Assembly: GCF_900099895.1 (NCBI RefSeq)
Contig: NZ_FNDY01000001.1
Location: forward strand, 186,001 to 250,000
DNA: 64,000 nt
Source of the DNA: Paenibacillus naphthalenovorans
GTDB lineage: Bacteria > Bacillota > Bacilli > Paenibacillales > NBRC-103111
Direction of reading: 5' to 3'
The stretch's first letter is position 1. Every line of letters begins with the position of its first letter. Positions 60,561 to 64,000 of the stretch are shown piece by piece. The translations under genes were made by a program, and so were the position numbers. Under the pieces are notes generated by a model. The model was not told the origin of the DNA and did no database searches. It saw nothing but the letters and a program-made list of their open reading frames with translations.

Positions 60561-62197
60561 CCCGGAAGGTGAAAGTTTCAACCGCTGCGGAAGTGGCGGC
60601 GAGCTTGAAAGACAACAGCACGATCCTTAGCACCGGTTTCAGTTTAATCGGAGTGGCGGAGGAAATTTATCAAAAAATCGAGGAGCGCTTTCTGGACACA
60701 GGCTCTCCAAGGGATTTGACCTTCGTTCATTCGGCCGGCCAAAGCGATACAAAGCGAGGCATGGAGCATTTGGCGCACGTCCCGCTGCTCAAGAGAATTA
60801 TCGGTTCTCATTGGGGGCTATCCCCAAAATTAGAACATCTCATCCATCAAAACCAGGTGGAGGCCTTCTGCCTTCCTATGGGCCAGATCCTCTCCATGTA
60901 CAAGGCGGCCGCTTCAGGAAAACCGGGGGTACTGTCCAGGATTGGACTTGCAACCTTCGTCGATCCCCGGTTTGAGGGAGGGAAGATGAACCGGAAGGCC
61001 CGGGATAGCGGTTTTGAAGTCGTTCAGAATTATACGCTGCATGGAAAAGAGTATCTCTTTTATCCAAGCCTGACCTTTGACTTGTACATTGGCAGGGGGA
61101 CCACGGCAGATGAGTTCGGCAATATCACAATGGAAGACGAATGCGTCAAACTGGAAGTGATGCCGGCTGTTCAAGCCGTAAAAGCATCCGGCGGCAGGGT
61201 CATTTTTCAAGTAAAGCGGCTCGTTAAAGGCCATTCGCTGCCACCGAAGGAAGTGGTTATCCCTGGTATTCTGGTTGATGAAGTCGTCGTTTGCCAAAAT
61301 CCGTTGGAGAATCACCGGATGACTTCATCCGACTATTATAATCCGTACTTGTTAGGAACAATACAAGAGCCTTACAGCAGTTCTCATCCTGTAACGGACC
61401 TCGATATGAAAAAGCTGATCGGTCGAAGAGCCGTGCTGGAGATGAACGCCGGGGATACCGTGAACCTGGGCGTGGGTATTCCCGGAGATTCGATTGGCGC
61501 CATCATTGGAGAGGAGAAGCTGGACAGCCAGCTCTCTTTGTCCATTGAAGTGGGAAGCATTGGCGGGATAAGCATTGGCGGAGGCGATTTCGGCGTAGCT
61601 AAAAATGCCGAAGCGATCATTGATAATTCATACCAGTTCGATTATTACAACGGTTGTGGCGTAGATATCACCTTTATGGGGGCGGGTGAAATCGACCGTG
61701 AGGGGAATGTGAATGTAAGCAAGTTTGGACATCGTTCTCCGGGGTGCGGGGGGTTTATCGATATCACCCAAACCGCTAAAAAGGTCGTATTTTGTTCCAC
61801 CTTTACCACAGGCGGGCTTGTCATAGAAGTGGAGAACGGCCTGGTCCGGATCAAGCGCGAAGGAAGAGTGAAAAAGTTCGTTCACATGGTCCGGCAGATT
61901 ACCTTCAACGGGAAGTTTGCAACGGCTCATCGACAACCGGTTCTCTTTGTAACGGAAAGAGCGGTGTTTCAGCTGACGGATCAGGGAATGGAGCTCATCG
62001 AGATTGCTCCGGGGATCGATTTGAAAAAAAATGTATTGGATCAAATGGAATTCGCTCCTCAGGTTTCTCCCAATCTTAGATTAATGGATGAACGAATTTA
62101 TTCTTTGGGTCTTATGCATCTCGCAGCCCAATGTAATAAAGATAAAGATCAAGCAGACCAAAAATTGGGGAGGGTTCTGAATGAAAATGTGGTTTAA
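60557..62197 (+). CDS. Fused acyl-CoA:acetate/3-ketoacid CoA-transferase
   Basis: A 546-residue family I CoA-transferase with alpha and beta halves in one chain. The alpha half is about 1-250 and the beta half about 265-520 with Glu331 in S-I-E-V-G-S-I-G-G, the position of the catalytic glutamate in propionate and acetoacetate CoA-transferases. The start TTG at 60557 overlaps the SDR stop and has GGAGGTGG at 60541-60548. It activates short-chain acids by moving CoA from acetyl- or succinyl-CoA. ABC substrate-binding gene begins 17 bases inside its end. Confidence 0.9.
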   Translation: MTRKVKVSTAAEVAASLKDNSTILSTGFSLIGVAEEIYQKIEERFLDTGSPRDLTFVHSAGQSDTKRGMEHLAHVPLLKRIIGSHWGLSPKLEHLIHQNQVEAFCLPMGQILSMYKAAASGKPGVLSRIGLATFVDPRFEGGKMNRKARDSGFEVVQNYTLHGKEYLFYPSLTFDLYIGRGTTADEFGNITMEDECVKLEVMPAVQAVKASGGRVIFQVKRLVKGHSLPPKEVVIPGILVDEVVVCQNPLENHRMTSSDYYNPYLLGTIQEPYSSSHPVTDLDMKKLIGRRAVLEMNAGDTVNLGVGIPGDSIGAIIGEEKLDSQLSLSIEVGSIGGISIGGGDFGVAKNAEAIIDNSYQFDYYNGCGVDITFMGAGEIDREGNVNVSKFGHRSPGCGGFIDITQTAKKVVFCSTFTTGGLVIEVENGLVRIKREGRVKKFVHMVRQITFNGKFATAHRQPVLFVTERAVFQLTDQGMELIEIAPGIDLKKNVLDQMEFAPQVSPNLRLMDERIYSLGLMHLAAQCNKDKDQADQKLGRVLNENVV

Positions 62198-63440
62198 GAA
62201 AGCAACGGCAGTATCGCTTGCCGGTCTGTTGGCAGCAAGCTTGGCGGCATGCGGTGCCGGGAGCTCGGGTTCTTCCGCTCCGAATGCTGCCGGAGGGGCG
62301 TCGAATGAAGGCGCGAAAGCGGATGAAGTGTTGATTGGGGTGCTTTATCCCACATCGGGAAGCTTGGCCCGTTTAGGCGGCGCAGCCTTGAAGGCGGTTG
62401 AACTGGCTGCCGAAGATATTAATGCGGCCGGAGGAATTAAATCGCTTGGCGGCGCCAAAATTAAATTGGAAATCGTAGATCCGGGTGACAAACCGGAAAC
62501 GGCAAAATCGGCAACGGAGCGTCTGATTCAAAACAAAAAGGTATCGGCGCTGACAGGAGATTACTCCAGTTCGTTATCCCTGGTCACATCCGAAGTGGCG
62601 GAGAGAGCAAAAATCCCTTTTGTAACCGCTTCCGTATCGGATAATTTAACATCCCGTGGAATGAAATACTTGTTCCAGATTTCACCGAAAGGCTCCATGT
62701 TCGGAAACACCCAGGTGAAGTTTGCGAAGGAGTATCTCGTAGAAAAGCTTGGCAAGCAACCCAAAGTTGCCATTGTATTCGAAGAAACCAGCTATGGCAC
62801 ATCGACTGCAGAGGGACTAAGCAAAACCGCCAAGGAATTAGGGCTTGAGGTCGTGCTTTCCGAGCCGTATCATGCCAATTTCGCCGACGCTGCTCCTCTG
62901 GTAAACAAAATCAAAGCTTCCGGAGCGGAAATATTGTTCCCGGTCTCTTATCTGCAGGATGCGATTCTGATCCAAAAAACGGTTAAACAATTGGGCCTGA
63001 ACATTACGACCGTTGGCGGAGGGGCCGGCTATCTGATGCCTGAATTCTACAAGGAATTAGGCAAAGATGCAGAAGGCGTTGTTTCCGTAGCCTCCTGGAA
63101 CCTGGACCTGAACAAACCGGGTATTGAGGATATCAACAAGCGCTACACCGAAAAGAACGGCGAGTTTATCACAGAACATTCCGGTGAAGCTTATTCGGCT
63201 ACGTGGGTCATCGCACATGCGATTGAAAAAGCGGCGTCCACAGACCCGCAAAAAATCCGTGAAGCCTTAGCTTCTCTGCAATTAAAAGAAGATGATAAAG
63301 GGAACATCATGCCGGGCGGCAATATCGAATTTGACCAGACCGGATGGAATAAGAATGTGTATCCGGTGTTGATTCAATGGCAGGAAGGAATTCCCAAAAC
63401 GATTTATCCTGAATCCGATGCAAAGGCCCAATTTAAGTAA
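62181..63440 (+). CDS. Branched-chain-type ABC importer substrate-binding lipoprotein
   Basis: A 419-residue lipoprotein: signal with lipobox Leu-Ala-Ala-Cys (Cys24), a Gly/Ser/Ala linker and a type I periplasmic-binding fold of the Leu/Ile/Val-binding family (residues 45-410), with I-G-V-L-Y-P-T-S-G near the start. Such proteins bind branched amino acids but also amides, urea, and aromatic or short-chain acids. Its linkage with CoA-transferase and thiolase suggests a carboxylic acid. ATG 62181 (GGGAGGG nine bases upstream) lies inside the CoA-transferase end. A hairpin at 63449-63472 follows. Confidence 0.9.
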   Translation: MKMWFKKATAVSLAGLLAASLAACGAGSSGSSAPNAAGGASNEGAKADEVLIGVLYPTSGSLARLGGAALKAVELAAEDINAAGGIKSLGGAKIKLEIVDPGDKPETAKSATERLIQNKKVSALTGDYSSSLSLVTSEVAERAKIPFVTASVSDNLTSRGMKYLFQISPKGSMFGNTQVKFAKEYLVEKLGKQPKVAIVFEETSYGTSTAEGLSKTAKELGLEVVLSEPYHANFADAAPLVNKIKASGAEILFPVSYLQDAILIQKTVKQLGLNITTVGGGAGYLMPEFYKELGKDAEGVVSVASWNLDLNKPGIEDINKRYTEKNGEFITEHSGEAYSATWVIAHAIEKAASTDPQKIREALASLQLKEDDKGNIMPGGNIEFDQTGWNKNVYPVLIQWQEGIPKTIYPESDAKAQFK

Positions 63441-63448
63441 GGAAACCG

Positions 63449-63472
63449 GGGGAGGGGGACTTTCCTCTCCCC
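63449..63472 (+). other. Intercistronic hairpin between binding protein and permease
   Basis: GGGGAGGGG (63449-63457) pairs with CCTCTCCCC (63464-63472) with one G-T pair and a six-base loop. No T run follows, so it is not a simple terminator. Such stems often protect the binding-protein mRNA and raise its level above the permeases. Confidence 0.6.
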
Positions 63473-63534
63473 GTCAGGCAAGGAAGATGACCGGCCAGAT
63501 GAAACGAAACTGAAACTGTACAGGCGGTGAGATC

Positions 63535-64000
63535 ATGGAATTATTCGTGCAGGTGCTGATCAATGGACTATTAATCGGCGGAATCTATGCCCTGATCAGT
63601 ATCGGATTAACGCTGCTGTTTGGAGTCGTAGATATTGTAAACTTCGCTCATGGCGAATTCGTTATGCTAGGGATGTACACGTCTTACTGGGTTTGGGTCT
63701 TTAGCGGAATGGATCCGCTGGTCACCTTATTTATTTCGGTTCCGGCCATGTTTATCGTCGGGGTCGTCATTCAGAAATATTTGTTTACGCACATCATGAA
63801 GGCGCCCCCGCTAACGCAAATCTTTTTGACCGTAGGACTGCAGCTGGCTTTACAGAATGGTGCCCTGATGATGTTCGGGTCAACGACCCGCGCCATTAAT
63901 TTCGGCTGGAGAGAGAGCGTAATCCGGTTCGGTGAGTTCGTTGTTCCCGTCAATATGCTGGTCGCTTTCGTGCTTTCGATCGTCATGGCTGCGCTGCTGT
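63535..64000 (+). CDS. Branched-chain-type ABC permease (LivH-like), 3' end outside window
   Basis: Starts at ATG 63535 with GGCGGTGAG upstream and runs off the right edge (155 codons visible). Four or five membrane helices are seen; G-G-I-Y-A-L-I-S-I-G-L-T-L-L-F-G (about 15-30) and N-F-A-H-G-E-F (about 38-44) are typical of LivH-family permeases. With the lipoprotein upstream it forms an importer; LivM-, LivG- and LivF-like genes are expected to follow. The substrate is set by the binding protein. Confidence 0.9.
   Translation, partial: MELFVQVLINGLLIGGIYALISIGLTLLFGVVDIVNFAHGEFVMLGMYTSYWVWVFSGMDPLVTLFISVPAMFIVGVVIQKYLFTHIMKAPPLTQIFLTVGLQLALQNGALMMFGSTTRAINFGWRESVIRFGEFVVPVNMLVAFVLSIVMAALL

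Noticed and set aside
1-64000. CRISPR arrays, insertion sequences, prophage, tRNA or rRNA
   Set aside because: No regular repeats with spacers, no transposase or integrase frame, and no tRNA cloverleaf or rRNA stretch noticed.

Overview
The window looks like a stretch of chromosome from a spore-forming Bacillota of the Paenibacillus type. The evidence is gene content and order. The run qcrABC, ypjA/ypjB/YitT, MazG-like, dapB, mgsA, bshB1, bshA, cca, birA, panBCD, dinG is the Bacillus subtilis order, but the proteins and insertions (S-layer homology protein, copper-amine-oxidase-like stalk on an amidase, GlgD beside GlgC) are what one expects of Paenibacillaceae. Codon use is moderate GC, Shine-Dalgarno sites are strong (GGAGG), and TTG and GTG starts are common. 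I see no rRNA, tRNA, insertion sequence, prophage or CRISPR array.

Layout. 1-2044: end of an unknown gene, a gamma-class carbonic anhydrase, an IDEAL-domain mini-protein and a DUF2487 (YpiF-like) protein. 2289-6148: menaquinol:cytochrome c reductase (qcrABC), then ypjA-like and ypjB-like sporulation/membrane genes. 6161-7030 (minus): YitT-family membrane protein. 7197-13690: nucleotide pyrophosphohydrolase, TPR protein, dapB (lysine), mgsA, bacillithiol genes bshB1-bshA, cca, birA. 13691-16132: a promoter plus terminator leader, then pantothenate genes panBCD. 16252-20453: TPR protein, exonuclease-DinG helicase and Rex. 20500-22173 (minus): Pit phosphate transporter and its DUF47 partner. 22447-24275: MTA/SAH deaminase-type amidohydrolase and a YpmB-like protein. 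24468-26493: a two-gene membrane system, an extracytoplasmic anchor protein overlapping an FtsH-like AAA protease that lacks the usual external domain. 26710-31769: cell-envelope genes (amidase, GerMN lipoprotein, SLH protein). 31944-36689: endonuclease III, a small unknown protein and a two-headed dynamin. 37005-41655: LysM/G5/M23 peptidase, GDSL hydrolase, ABC exporter pair. 41718-46197: topoisomerase IV parE-parC. 46194-49025: convergent 55-residue gene, MarR regulator, holin-like mini-toxin, pseudouridine synthase and RNA methyltransferase. 49444-55236: glycogen operon glgB-glgC-glgD-glgA. 55394-56935: NRDE protein, DUF2203 protein and a small unknown. 57247-64000: a LacI-regulated catabolic cluster (thiolase, short-chain dehydrogenase, fused CoA-transferase, branched-chain-type ABC importer) that runs off the right edge.

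How it works together. Most genes are housekeeping: respiration, lysine/CoA/biotin cofactor supply, tRNA maturation, thiol redox, DNA repair and topology, wall turnover, storage polymer. The parts that stand out are the split FtsH-like pair, the unexplained panB leader RNA, the holin-like toxin locus whose downstream RNA can cover its own Shine-Dalgarno, and the LacI cluster with three TAAACGTTT-type operators. All functional names rest on motifs read from the translations; no database search was run.
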